DNA from: Actinomadura fibrosa
Lineage (GTDB): Bacteria; Actinomycetota; Actinomycetes; Streptosporangiales; Streptosporangiaceae
DNA length: 64,000 nt
Assembly (NCBI RefSeq): GCF_900659615.1
Contig: NZ_CAACUY010000013.1
Span: 1-64,000 of the forward strand
Direction: 5' to 3'
Under the pieces are notes generated by a model. That model was not told the DNA's origin, made no database searches, and saw nothing but the letters and a program-made list of their open reading frames with translations. Position numbers and translations under genes: made by a program. Below, piece after piece: positions 35,390-44,014 of this stretch. The first letter of the stretch is position 1; the number at the start of each line of letters is the position of its first letter.

Positions 35390-36351
35390 GCCTCGTCTCC
35401 TGGTGCGGCGGACTGCTGTGCGGTTCGCAGGACACAGTCGAAGCGCACCTCGCGGAAGGGGTTCGGCATTCCGTGCGCATGCGCGCGATCGGGATCGTCG
35501 ACGATCTCGAAGTCTCGGATCAGGGACTCCTTGACTCCGAACACCACGTCCGAGTCGAGATAGGGATCGTCATTCTTGAAGATGTGGGTGGTGACGGTCT
35601 CGTAGCCCGCCGCCTGAACGATGAAGTGGATGTGCGCCGGCCGATTGGGATGCCGTCCGGTCGCCGAGAGCAGGGCACCGACCGGGCCGTCGTCGGGGAT
35701 CGGGTAGTAACGGGGGACGATGGTCCGGAACCAGAATGCGCCCTGGTCGTCCGCCGTGAAGAGGCCCCGCAGGTTCCGCGCGGGTATCTCGTCCGGCTTC
35801 TGCACATCGTAGAAGCCTTCGGCGTCGGCTTGCCAGACGTCAATGGAGGCGTTCGGCACCGGCCGCCCGTCGGCGTTCCGCACCGTCCCAGTAACCAGGC
35901 AGGGCTCGCCTTTGCCGGTGAGGTCGATGGTGTCGCCCAGAGCCCGCCGGGGTGAGGCGACGACGTGGAAGGGGCCGAGCACCGTCTGCTCGGTCGCCTC
36001 GCGCACCGCGCGATGGTTGATCGTCTCGACCAGCATCGAGACCCCGAGGACGTCGGAGAGGAGAATGAACTCCTGCCGCAGGTCGTCGCACTTTTGCCCG
36101 GTGGCGGTCAGGAACTCGATGCCCGCTTCCCATTCTCGCTCCGTCAGCTCGGTCTCCTTCACGAAATCGTGAAGGTGGGTCACGAGCGACGTGAGGATCT
36201 GACGAAGCCGGGGATCGGTCGCCGGGCCGATGCTCGCGGCCACCGCGTCCGCCGATCCGGCCTCAGTGAACAATCGTCTGCCGTCGTGCTTCTCCTTGCC
36301 GGCGGATGCCGGAGGGAGATCCGGCGAGCCCGTGTCGGGCGTGGCGCCCAT
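35386..36351 (-). CDS. Intradiol dioxygenase, hydroxyquinol 1,2-dioxygenase type
   Basis: The 321-residue enzyme has an N-terminal helical dimerisation domain (TDPRLRQILTSLVTHLHDF, DVLGVSMLVETINHR). The beta-sandwich core follows with the GPFHV box, DVWQADAEGFYDVQ, the iron-ligand Tyr pair in PRYYPIPDDGPVG and the iron-ligand His pair in RPAHIHFIVQAAGYETVTTHIF. It cleaves a dihydroxy- or trihydroxybenzene between the hydroxyls. The coupled maleylacetate reductase argues for hydroxyquinol as substrate. The ribosome binding site GAGGAGG is visible upstream, and the gene follows the IclR regulator by 48 bases. Confidence 0.88.
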   Translation of the reverse strand: MGATPDTGSPDLPPASAGKEKHDGRRLFTEAGSADAVAASIGPATDPRLRQILTSLVTHLHDFVKETELTEREWEAGIEFLTATGQKCDDLRQEFILLSDVLGVSMLVETINHRAVREATEQTVLGPFHVVASPRRALGDTIDLTGKGEPCLVTGTVRNADGRPVPNASIDVWQADAEGFYDVQKPDEIPARNLRGLFTADDQGAFWFRTIVPRYYPIPDDGPVGALLSATGRHPNRPAHIHFIVQAAGYETVTTHIFKNDDPYLDSDVVFGVKESLIRDFEIVDDPDRAHAHGMPNPFREVRFDCVLRTAQQSAAPGDEA

Positions 36352-36399
36352 CGTTCCTCCTCGGCTGGTCTGCTGAACGTTCGCCGAGGTTCACTTTTC

Positions 36400-37245
36400 T
36401 TACCGGCCCGCGGTCTCCGCCACCGCCGTTCCGTCCAGTGGGAAAGTGCCGCGTCCGGTCAGCCGGGCGCTGAGGGGTGGTTGAGGCCGATGCTGGGTGT
36501 AGGCGCGGGCGATCCCGAAGGCGGCGGCCATGACCGCATGGCTCCATTTCTGCGGGACGGTCTCCCCAGCCGGCGTGACCACGGACACGGCGGCGATCGC
36601 TTCGGGCCCGCCGACGAGGACGGGGGCGGCGCAGGAGACGGCGCCGAGGCTCATCTCCTCGTCGGCGATGGCGAAGCCCCGGCGCCGGGTCTCCGCCAGC
36701 TCCCGCCGCAGAGCCGATCTGGAGACGATCGTGGACGGCGTGTAGGAGGCGAGCGGAGACCCGAGCAGCCGCGACTGGACGTCGGTCGGCGACCAGGCCA
36801 GGAGCGCCTTGCCCACCGCGCTCGCGTGCAGCGGCAGCCGTCCTCCGGCCCGGCCGATCGTGTGGACGGCCTGGGCCGCGGAGATCTTCTCGATGAGCAG
36901 CGCGTCGGTGCCCTCGACGACGGCGAGCTGGACGTGCTGGCGGGTGAGGTCGAAGAGCCCCTGGAGGAACGGCATGGCAGTCTCGCGCAGCCCATGGCTC
37001 CGCCGTGACCTGGCGGCGATCTCCCACAGCCGGATGCCGACGGCGTAGCCGCCGGCATCGGTGCGCTCCAGACCGCCCCAGGCCACGAGCTCGCTGGCCA
37101 GCCTGTGCACGGTGCTCACCGGCAGGCCGGTCGCGCGCGCCAGGTCCGACAGCGACATCGCCGCGCGGTCACCGGCGAAGGCATTGAGGATCATGGTCGC
37201 CTTCGTGACGACGGTCCGTCCAGGAACCCCGTTGTTGCCCGACAT
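36400..37245 (-). CDS. IclR-family transcriptional regulator
   Basis: From the ATG at 37245 (GGAGGTG upstream) the protein is 281 residues. It has an IclR winged helix-turn-helix (TKATMILNAFAGDRAAMSLSDLARATGLPVSTVHRLASELVAWG) and a GAF-like effector domain (RSHGLRETAMPFLQGLFDLT, GRLPLHASAVGKALLAWSP, DEEMSLGAVSCAAPVLVG). It lies directly upstream of, and in the same direction as, the dioxygenase, reductase and monooxygenase genes, which it probably controls in response to a pathway aromatic. The upstream gap to the divergent dehydrogenase gene also contains a MarR-type operator. Confidence 0.86.
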   Translation of the reverse strand: MSGNNGVPGRTVVTKATMILNAFAGDRAAMSLSDLARATGLPVSTVHRLASELVAWGGLERTDAGGYAVGIRLWEIAARSRRSHGLRETAMPFLQGLFDLTRQHVQLAVVEGTDALLIEKISAAQAVHTIGRAGGRLPLHASAVGKALLAWSPTDVQSRLLGSPLASYTPSTIVSRSALRRELAETRRRGFAIADEEMSLGAVSCAAPVLVGGPEAIAAVSVVTPAGETVPQKWSHAVMAAAFGIARAYTQHRPQPPLSARLTGRGTFPLDGTAVAETAGR

Positions 37246-37269
37246 GGGACACCTCCGTCCACCGGCTAC

Positions 37270-37291
37270 TATCAAGGTCCTTGATATCAAG
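37270..37291. promoter_or_regulatory. MarR-type operator in the IclR / dehydrogenase divergent promoter
   Basis: The 17-mer TATCAAGGTCCTTGATA is an exact inverted repeat (8-base arms around a central T). A second half-site TATCAAG overlaps its right end. It differs by one base from the sites flanking the marR promoter at 39081-39123, so the MarR protein encoded 1.3 kb away very probably binds here too. It sits 25 bases upstream of the IclR start and 157 bases upstream of the dehydrogenase start. Confidence 0.7.
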
Positions 37292-37442
37292 ACCTTCGTC
37301 ACAGCGGAAGACCGGAAGTTTTCCACTGGGCGGATCGGCGCTGTCGGAACCGCCACGGCTTGCGCATAGTCGCGGGACCGAGCCGGGTACGGGGCGAGAC
37401 GCCTCGGCCTTCGAGGGCAGTGAAGGGGGAGTCGTGTCCGCA

Positions 37443-38549
37443 ATGATGAGAGCCGCTCGCATGCACCACGTGGGCGAGCCGATGGTCCTTGAGCAGGTGC
37501 CGAAGCCGACCGCCGCGGGGTCGGACGTCGTGGTCCGGGTCGAGGCGTGCAACATCGTGCCCAACCTCGCCAACATCCTGGCCAACTGGACGACCTGGTT
37601 CCCGCAGAACCCGCTGCCGGAGCTGCCCGCCATCTTCGGGCTGGACCCGGCGGGCGTCGTGGTGGAAGTCGGCGAGGACGTGCACGACTTCGGGGTGGGC
37701 GACCGCGTCTACGTCAATCCGGGCCGGTACTGCGGAGGATGCGACGCGTGCCGCCGAGGCGAGCACATCGACTGCGAGAGCTATGCCTTCGCGGGCTACT
37801 TCGGGTTCACCGCCACCGCGTCGCGGATGCTGCGGCGCTACCCCTACGGCGGTTTGGCCGAGTACATGCTGGCGCCCGAGTACAGCCTGGTCCGCCTGCC
37901 GGAGTCGATCAGCTTCGAGCACGGGGCCCGCTTCGGTTACCTGGGGACCGGCTACTCAGGGCTCCGGAAGGCGGGAGTGGGGACGGATACGACCGTCCTC
38001 ATCAACGGCATCTCCGGCACGCTGGGTTTGGGAATCGCCCTCCTTGCGCTGGCGAAGGGGGCTCCGCGGATCCTCGGGACGGGCCGCAACCGGGAACTGC
38101 TCGCGAGAGTGAAGGCACTCGCGCCGTCCCGCATCGAGACGCATTCACTGCTCGACGGCCCTGTCGACACGTGGGCCCGGTCGGTGACCGGCCGCGGCGT
38201 CGACGTCTACATCGACGCGCTCGGGCCCGGAGCACCCCACGAAGGCCTGATGCAGGGCATGGCCTCGCTGCGGCGCGGCGGACGGGCGGTCAACATCGGC
38301 GCGACCGCGGGCATGGTGCCCTTCGACGTGCACCACATGATGGACCAGCAGTTGACCTTCCGGGGGTCGGTCTGGTTCACGGCGGGGGAGGGCCAGCAGA
38401 TGGCCGAGCTCGCCGACCGCGGGCTGCTCGACCTGTCGGTGTTCGAGAACGTCGTCTATCCGCTGGAGAAGGTGAACGACGCGATCTCCGGGGTGGCGGA
38501 TCGGCAGGGCGGTTTCAGCAACTTCATCATCAAGCCGACCGCGTACTGA
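37443..38549 (+). CDS. Zinc-type alcohol dehydrogenase / quinone oxidoreductase family protein
   Basis: The 368-residue medium-chain dehydrogenase has the GroES-like N-terminal domain. The structural zinc-binding Cys set lies in NPGRYCGGCDACRRGEHIDCES, and the cofactor domain has INGISGTLGLGIALLALAKGA and GRGVDVYIDALGPGA. The catalytic-zinc ligands look divergent (early EACNIVPNLANI instead of a Cys-containing GICGTD). The ATG at 37443 has AAGGGGGA 12 bases upstream; GTG 37434 is possible. A MarR operator lies upstream, suggesting joint control with the ferulate genes. Confidence 0.8.
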   Translation: MMRAARMHHVGEPMVLEQVPKPTAAGSDVVVRVEACNIVPNLANILANWTTWFPQNPLPELPAIFGLDPAGVVVEVGEDVHDFGVGDRVYVNPGRYCGGCDACRRGEHIDCESYAFAGYFGFTATASRMLRRYPYGGLAEYMLAPEYSLVRLPESISFEHGARFGYLGTGYSGLRKAGVGTDTTVLINGISGTLGLGIALLALAKGAPRILGTGRNRELLARVKALAPSRIETHSLLDGPVDTWARSVTGRGVDVYIDALGPGAPHEGLMQGMASLRRGGRAVNIGATAGMVPFDVHHMMDQQLTFRGSVWFTAGEGQQMAELADRGLLDLSVFENVVYPLEKVNDAISGVADRQGGFSNFIIKPTAY

Positions 38550-38601
38550 GCCCGCCCCGGCCGGGATGCGCCGATGGGGCCGGACGTGTCCCGGCCGGCC
38601 G

Positions 38602-39069
38602 TCAGGCCGGCGTCTCGCGGATTCTCCGGTCGAGCGTGTCGCAGCATCTGCGTAGCAACCGGTCGAGAGTCTGGCGCTCCTGCGCGCTCAGCGCGGCGAA
38701 GAGTACCTCCTCGACCTGGTCGGCCCGCTCCTCGCATTGGCGCAGGCACTCCTGGCCGTGCTCCGTCAGGAAGATCCCGAGACGCCTTCTGTGCCGGGGC
38801 GATGCCTCGCGCCGGATGAGCCCCTTTCGTTCGAGGATCCCGACCATCTCGTTCATCGCCTGCGGCGAGACGAAGGACAGGCGGGCGAGGTCCGCCGAGG
38901 ACACGCCCGGCTTCGCCGGCAGCGCGCTGAGCGCGGCGTACTGCGGCGTGGTGAGGCCGAGCTCGCCGATCGCCTGGTCCAGATGGGCGCGTACGGCGAG
39001 CTCCAGGCGTTTGACCAGGTAGGTCGTGCGAGGGTGCCCGCCCCGGCGGGTCGCGTCAGAACCGTCCAT
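38602..39069 (-). CDS. MarR-family transcriptional repressor
   Basis: The 155-residue protein is a typical MarR. It has a dimerisation helix (YLVKRLELAVRAHLDQAIGELGLT), a winged helix-turn-helix (SSADLARLSFVSPQAMNEMVGILERKGLIRREASPRHRRRLGIFLTEHG) and a C-terminal dimerisation helix. It is divergent from the acyl-CoA dehydrogenase/ech/vdh operon, with two inverted copies of a TATCAAGGTCCCTGATA-type site in the 74-base gap. MarR repressors of hydroxycinnamate pathways (FerC type) respond to the CoA thioester of the substrate. The same effector is plausible here given the neighbouring acyl-CoA synthetase and Ech, but that is inference. Confidence 0.87.
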   Translation of the reverse strand: MDGSDATRRGGHPRTTYLVKRLELAVRAHLDQAIGELGLTTPQYAALSALPAKPGVSSADLARLSFVSPQAMNEMVGILERKGLIRREASPRHRRRLGIFLTEHGQECLRQCEERADQVEEVLFAALSAQERQTLDRLLRRCCDTLDRRIRETPA

Positions 39070-39080
39070 GGTTGACAGGT

Positions 39081-39123
39081 TATCAGGGACCTTGATAATC
39101 CTTGCGTATCAAGGTCCCTGATA
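39081..39123. promoter_or_regulatory. Two inverted MarR operators overlapping the divergent promoters
   Basis: TATCAGGGACCTTGATA at 39081-39097 and its exact reverse complement at 39107-39123 are separated by nine bases. Each is itself a near-palindrome. A plus-strand promoter TTGACA (39072-39077) with GATAAT (39094-39099), spacing 16, overlaps the first site. A bound repressor would therefore block transcription of the acyl-CoA dehydrogenase operon and marR itself. Confidence 0.75.
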
Positions 39124-39143
39124 CACAGGAAGTGGCAAGAGTC

Positions 39144-40973
39144 GTGAACAGTCACTACCGCAGCAATCTCCGGGACATGGAGTTCGTCCTGTTCGAGCTG
39201 CTCGAAACGCACCAGCGCTACGGCCGTGCACCCTTCGGTGAGATGGACCGCTCGGCAGCGCGCGAGGTCCTCGCGGAGGCCGAGCGGTACGCGACCGCCA
39301 CGCTCGCACCGACCTTCAGCGACGTCGACCGCGAGCCGCTCGCCTTCGACCCCGAGACGCATGCGGTACGGCTCCCGAAGGCGTTCCGCGAGGCAGCCCT
39401 CGACTACCTGGCCTCCGACTGGCTCGACCTCGAATTCCCTCCCGCCGAGGACGGGCAGGCCGTGCCCCCGTCGTTGCGGTGGTGCGTGACGGAGCTGATG
39501 CTCGGAGCCAACCCGCCGATCCCCATGGGGATCAACGTCGTGCCTCAGGTCGTCCAACTGCTTCTGACGCACGGCACGGAGGACCAGCAGCACCTCGCCC
39601 GGCTGATCCAGGACAAGCGGTGGATGGTGACCATGGTGCTCACCGAGCCGGACGCCGGCTCGGACGTGGGCGCCGCCAGGACGCGCGCTCACCTCCAGGC
39701 CGACGGCTCCTGGCACCTGGAGGGCGTCAAGCGCTTCATCACCTACGGTGACCACGACCTCAGCGACAACATCGTCCACCTCGTCCTGGCGCGCCCCGTC
39801 GGCGTCGAAGGGGCGGGCGGGCCGGGCACGCGCGGCCTCTCGCTGTTCGTCGTGCCGAAGTTCCACGTCGATCCCGCCACGGGGGAGTGCCTCGGGCGGA
39901 ACGGCGTCAACGTCACGGGCCTGGAACGCAAGCTGGGCCTCGGAGTGAATCCCACGTGCGAGGTCACGTTCGGGGACGGGGCTCCGGCGGTCGGCCGGCT
40001 CCTCGGCGACCGGCACGCCGGAATCGCGCAGATGTTCGAGATCATCAAGCACGTCCGCATGCTCGTCGGCGTGAAGGCCATGGCGACCCTGTCGACCGGC
40101 TATCTGAACGCGCTGGACTACGCGAGGACGCGGGTGCAGGGCGCCCCGATCGGCCGCGGCCGGTCGCCGGAGCCCGTCGCGATCGTGGAGCACCCCGACG
40201 TCCGCCGTTCCCTGCTGAGCCAGAAGGCGCACGCCGAAGGCATGCGCGCGCTGATCCTCTACGCCGCCTCGCAGCAGGACAGGGTGCTGGCCTCCCAGCA
40301 CGCCGGACTTCCCGACGCCGCCGCGGACGCCCGGCACCAACTGCTGCTGCCCGTCATCAAGGGGTACTGCTCCGAGACCGCCTGGCGGCTGCTCGGGCAG
40401 GAGTCACTCCAGGTCTTCGGAGGGTCCGGATACCTGAAGGACTACCCGATCGAGCAGTACGTCCGGGACACGAAGGTCGACACCCTCTACGAGGGCACGA
40501 CCGGCATCCAGGGCCTGGACCTGGTCGGCCGCAAGATCGTCCGGGACGGGCGGGCGGCGCTCGACGAGCTCCTCGGCGAGATCGCGGCGACCGCGGCGGA
40601 CGACGTCACCGGCTTTGAGGCCGAAAGCGCACTGCTGCGCACGGCCCTGGCGGACTTCGGCGAACTCGCCGCGGTCGTGGTGTCCCGGTGGAACGCCGAC
40701 GGGCCGGACGGCCGGGCCGTCGCGGCACAGGACTGCACCCGCCTGCTGCTGTGCCTGGGCGACCTCGTCATCGGCTGGCTGTCACTGCGCGGCTGCGTCA
40801 CCGCGGACACCGCCCTCGCCGGAGCCTCCGCCGGGGACCGGGACTTCTACCTCGGCAAGATCGCCAGCGGCAGATGGTTCGTCCGGAACGTCCTGCCGGG
40901 GATCTCCGCGGCACTGGTCGGCGCCCGCCATGCGACGTCCACGTTCACCGAACTCCCCGCATCGGCGCTCTAG
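39144..40973 (+). CDS. Acyl-CoA dehydrogenase (long FadE-type)
   Basis: From the GTG at 39144 the protein is 609 residues, starting NSHYRSNLRDMEFVLFELL as in long bacterial acyl-CoA dehydrogenases. FAD-binding and catalytic segments include MVTMVLTEPDAGSDVGAARTRA, KRFITYGDHD, LGLGVNPTCEV, KAMATLSTGYLNALDYARTR and the C-terminal QVFGGSGYLKDYPIEQYVRDTKVDTLYEGTTGIQ with the base Glu. A further C-terminal helical domain follows, as in this subgroup. It is the first gene after the MarR operators and leads into the ech/vdh genes. It may desaturate a phenylpropionyl-CoA to a cinnamoyl-CoA, though that substrate is a guess. An upstream TTG at 39102 lies inside the operator and is unlikely. Confidence 0.85.
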   Translation: MNSHYRSNLRDMEFVLFELLETHQRYGRAPFGEMDRSAAREVLAEAERYATATLAPTFSDVDREPLAFDPETHAVRLPKAFREAALDYLASDWLDLEFPPAEDGQAVPPSLRWCVTELMLGANPPIPMGINVVPQVVQLLLTHGTEDQQHLARLIQDKRWMVTMVLTEPDAGSDVGAARTRAHLQADGSWHLEGVKRFITYGDHDLSDNIVHLVLARPVGVEGAGGPGTRGLSLFVVPKFHVDPATGECLGRNGVNVTGLERKLGLGVNPTCEVTFGDGAPAVGRLLGDRHAGIAQMFEIIKHVRMLVGVKAMATLSTGYLNALDYARTRVQGAPIGRGRSPEPVAIVEHPDVRRSLLSQKAHAEGMRALILYAASQQDRVLASQHAGLPDAAADARHQLLLPVIKGYCSETAWRLLGQESLQVFGGSGYLKDYPIEQYVRDTKVDTLYEGTTGIQGLDLVGRKIVRDGRAALDELLGEIAATAADDVTGFEAESALLRTALADFGELAAVVVSRWNADGPDGRAVAAQDCTRLLLCLGDLVIGWLSLRGCVTADTALAGASAGDRDFYLGKIASGRWFVRNVLPGISAALVGARHATSTFTELPASAL

Positions 40974-41011
40974 CCGACTCCTCGCCTTCCCCTACCAGCA
41001 CGGAGCATCCA

Positions 41012-41638
41012 ATGACCGATCCCTCTCCGGCGCCGCCTTCACTCGACCCGGCGACGACCGCGCTGATCAATGTCCACTGGCAGCGGGACATCGTCACGCC
41101 AAGCGGTGCCTTCGGCCCGTTCTTCGCCGCCGAAGTCGAGGCGCGCGGAGCCGTCGAGCGCGCCGCGTCCGCGACACGGACCGCGCGGCGGCACGAGGCG
41201 CTCGTCGTGTACGCCCGGGCCGCCTTCCGTCCCGGCTATACCGACCTGATCCAGAACTGCGCACTCTACGAGCAGGTCGCCGCGGTCAAGTGCCTCCAGG
41301 ACGGAACGCCCGGAGCGGAGATCATCCCGGAACTGTCTCCCGCGCCGGACGATCCGGTCGTCACCCACGCGCGCATCTCCGCCTTCCACGGCACCGAACT
41401 CGACCTGATCCTGCGCGCCCGCGGGATCACCACCGTCCTCGTGACAGGCGTGGCGACCAACGTGACCGTCGAGGGCACCGCCCGTGACGCGGTCGGACTG
41501 GGCTACCGGACCGTCCTGCTGGCCGACGCCTGCGCCGCGGCCGACGCCGGCGCCCACGAGGCCACGCTCGCCACCTTCCAGCTGCTCGGCTCGACGCTGG
41601 AGTCCACCGACCTCACCGCGGCCTTCGGCCGCCGCTGA
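41012..41638 (+). CDS. Isochorismatase/cysteine-hydrolase-fold protein lacking the catalytic triad
   Basis: The 208-residue protein has the isochorismatase-like fold from end to end (TALINVHWQRDIV, ALVVYARAAFRPGY, GITTVLVTGVATNVTVEGTARDAVGLGYRTVLLADAC). All three positions of the Asp-Lys-Cys triad are changed. His22 stands for the Asp, His119 in VVTHARISAFHG for the Lys, and Thr152 in ATNVTVEG for the nucleophilic Cys. It cannot be a standard amidohydrolase. It could use an isochorismatase-like acid mechanism or be a binding protein. It lies between the acyl-CoA dehydrogenase and ech. Confidence 0.8.
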   Translation: MTDPSPAPPSLDPATTALINVHWQRDIVTPSGAFGPFFAAEVEARGAVERAASATRTARRHEALVVYARAAFRPGYTDLIQNCALYEQVAAVKCLQDGTPGAEIIPELSPAPDDPVVTHARISAFHGTELDLILRARGITTVLVTGVATNVTVEGTARDAVGLGYRTVLLADACAAADAGAHEATLATFQLLGSTLESTDLTAAFGRR

Positions 41639-41656
41639 CAGAAGACAGGGTCCACC

Positions 41657-42508
41657 ATGAGCAACGAACCCACGTCCACCGAGAAGGACCTGCCGGGCGG
41701 TGACACCGTCCGGGTCGAGTGCGATGACAACGGCATCGGCTGGGTTTACTTCAACCGGCCGGACAAGCGCAACGCCATGAATCCCGCGCTGAACGTCGAG
41801 ATGTACGAGGTGCTCGACGCCCTCGAAGGGGACGACCGCGTGAAGGTCGTCGTCCTGACCGGCGCAGGCAGTGCCTGGTCGGCCGGCATGGACCTCAAGG
41901 AGTACTTCCGCGAGACGGACGGCAAGCCGCGCTGGGTGCAGAACCGGGTCCGCCGTCAGGGAACCGACTGGCAGCACCACAAGCTCATCAACTACCCCAA
42001 GCCGACCATCGCCATGGTCAACGGCTGGTGTTTCGGCGGAGCGTTCGTCCCGCTCGTGTCATGTGACCTGGCGATCGCCGCCGAGGACGCCAAGTTCGGG
42101 CTGTCCGAGGTGAACTGGGGCGTCACTCCCGGAAACCTCGTCACCCGGGCCTTGGCCGAGGTGATCCCCACGCGCGACGCCATGTACCACATCATGACCG
42201 GAGAACCGTTCGACGGCCGCGACGCCGCGCGCATGCGGCTGGTCAACGAAGCAGTGCCGGCGGACGAGCTGCGCGCACGGACCATCGAACTGGCGAACAA
42301 GCTCAGCAGCCTCAGCCAATGGGTGGTACGGGGCGCGAAGCTGGGCTTCCGGCACTCGCGGCTGATGTCGTGGGAGGCCGCCGAGGACTTCCTGTACGCC
42401 AAGCACGATCAGGCGATCCTCTACGACGAGCAAGCACGCACCACCGGCATGCAGGGGTTCCTCGACGACAAGTCGTACCGCCCGGGCCTCGGAATCAACA
42501 GCAACTAG
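41657..42508 (+). CDS. ech: Hydroxycinnamoyl-CoA (feruloyl-CoA) hydratase/lyase
   Basis: The 283-residue crotonase-fold protein closely follows feruloyl-CoA hydratase/lyases. It has VYFNRPDKRNAMNPALN, LTGAGSAWSAGMDLKEYFRE, PTIAMVNGWCFGGAFVPLVSCDLAIA, and FGLSEVNWGVTPGNLV with the catalytic Glu. DFLYAKHDQ contains the Tyr that binds the phenolic hydroxyl in this subfamily. It hydrates feruloyl-, coumaroyl- or caffeoyl-CoA and splits off acetyl-CoA to leave vanillin-type aldehydes. The next two genes encode an aldehyde dehydrogenase and an acyl-CoA synthetase, completing the route. Confidence 0.88.
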   Translation: MSNEPTSTEKDLPGGDTVRVECDDNGIGWVYFNRPDKRNAMNPALNVEMYEVLDALEGDDRVKVVVLTGAGSAWSAGMDLKEYFRETDGKPRWVQNRVRRQGTDWQHHKLINYPKPTIAMVNGWCFGGAFVPLVSCDLAIAAEDAKFGLSEVNWGVTPGNLVTRALAEVIPTRDAMYHIMTGEPFDGRDAARMRLVNEAVPADELRARTIELANKLSSLSQWVVRGAKLGFRHSRLMSWEAAEDFLYAKHDQAILYDEQARTTGMQGFLDDKSYRPGLGINSN

Positions 42509-42534
42509 CGGCGACCGAACAGGAGACTCACGAC

Positions 42535-43998
42535 ATGAGCGACGACCTCCGCCGCGTCCAGCTTCTCATCGACGGCGCATGGGGACCCGCCGGCACCGGC
42601 CGGACGATCACCACCACGGCCGGGAGCACCGGTGCGCCGATCGCCGAGGTGGCCGCGGCCGGCCTCGACGACGTCGACCGGGCCGTCACGGCGGCCGCGG
42701 CCGCCGCGGACGAATGGGCGTCCACCAGCCCCGGACGGCGGCGCGACCTCCTGGAGAAGGCCGCGCGAATCCTGTCCGAGCGCAGCGAGGACATCACCGC
42801 GCTGATGTCCCGCGAGATGGGCGCGGCGGCCGGATGGTGCCACTTCAACGTGCACGTCGCCGTGGGTATGCTCCGCGAGGCCGCGGCGCAGACGTACTCG
42901 ACGGTGGGCGAGGTCATCCCCTCCGACGTCCCCGGCCTGACGGCCCTGGGAGTACGGCAGCCGGCCGGCGTCACGGTGGGCATCGCGCCCTGGAACGCCC
43001 CGCTCATCCTCGGCGTCCGCGCCGTGGCGATGCCACTCGCCTACGGCAACACCGTCGTCCTCAAGGCGTCCGAGCAGACCCCCGGCACCCAGGCCGAGAT
43101 CGCCCGGGCGCTCGCCGACGCCGGCCTGCCCGCCGGCGCCGTCAACCTGATCACCAACGACGCCGCCGACGCCCCCTCCGTCGTCGAGCGGCTCATCGCC
43201 CACCCGCTCGTCCGCCGGATCAACTTCACCGGCTCCACCAAGGTCGGCCGGACTATCGGGGAACTGGCCGGCCGGCACCTCAAGCGGGTGGTGCTGGAAC
43301 TCGGCGGCAAGGCGCCCCTGCTGGTGCTCCGCGACGCTTCGGTCGACGACGCGGTCGACGCGGCCGTCTTCGGCGCGTTCATGAACCAGGGCCAGATCTG
43401 CATGTCGACCGAACGGCTCGTCGTCGCCGGCGAGGTGATCGACGAGTTCTCGCGGAAACTGGCCGAGCGGGCGGCGTCCCTCACCGTGGGGGACGCGGCC
43501 GACCCCAAGACCGAGATCGGGCCGATGGTGCACGAGCAGGCCTGCGCCCACGTCGAGTCGCTGATCGAGGACGCGGTCGCCCACGGCGCCGAGGTCCTCA
43601 CCGGCGGCGGCCGCGACGGCCTGTTCTTCCAGCCGACCGTGCTGCGAGGCGTGACCCCACAGATGCGCATCTACCAGGAGGAGTCCTTCGGCCCGGTCGC
43701 CTCGATCATCGAGGCCGACTCCGAGGACAGGGCCGTCGAGATCGCCAACGACACCCGGTACGGGCTGTCGAGCGCCATCTTCAGCACGGACGTGGGACAC
43801 GCCCTGGACCTCGCCAAGCGCATCAGGGCCGGCATCTGCCACATCAATGGCGCGACCGTGCACGACGAGCCCCAGATGCCGTTCGGCGGAGTGGGAGACA
43901 GCGGGTTCGGGAGGTTCGGTTCGCGCGCCGCCCTGGAGGAGTTCACCGAGCTCCGCTGGATCACCATCCAGTCCGGCGGCCGGCACTACCCGATCTGA
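42535..43998 (+). CDS. vdh: Vanillin (benzaldehyde-type) dehydrogenase
   Basis: The 487-residue aldehyde dehydrogenase carries GIAPWNAPLILGVRAVAMPLAYGNTVVLKASEQTP, FTGSTKVGR, the general-base VLELGGKAPL, and the nucleophile in MNQGQICMSTERL. QICMSTER and the C-terminal MPFGGVGDSGFGRFG are typical of the vanillin/salicylaldehyde dehydrogenase branch. It oxidises the aromatic aldehyde released by the hydratase/lyase to the benzoate (vanillin to vanillate). It begins 26 bases after ech, with CAGGAG upstream. Confidence 0.83.
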   Translation: MSDDLRRVQLLIDGAWGPAGTGRTITTTAGSTGAPIAEVAAAGLDDVDRAVTAAAAAADEWASTSPGRRRDLLEKAARILSERSEDITALMSREMGAAAGWCHFNVHVAVGMLREAAAQTYSTVGEVIPSDVPGLTALGVRQPAGVTVGIAPWNAPLILGVRAVAMPLAYGNTVVLKASEQTPGTQAEIARALADAGLPAGAVNLITNDAADAPSVVERLIAHPLVRRINFTGSTKVGRTIGELAGRHLKRVVLELGGKAPLLVLRDASVDDAVDAAVFGAFMNQGQICMSTERLVVAGEVIDEFSRKLAERAASLTVGDAADPKTEIGPMVHEQACAHVESLIEDAVAHGAEVLTGGGRDGLFFQPTVLRGVTPQMRIYQEESFGPVASIIEADSEDRAVEIANDTRYGLSSAIFSTDVGHALDLAKRIRAGICHINGATVHDEPQMPFGGVGDSGFGRFGSRAALEEFTELRWITIQSGGRHYPI

Positions 43999-44014
43999 TG
44001 GGAACCTCAAGGTC

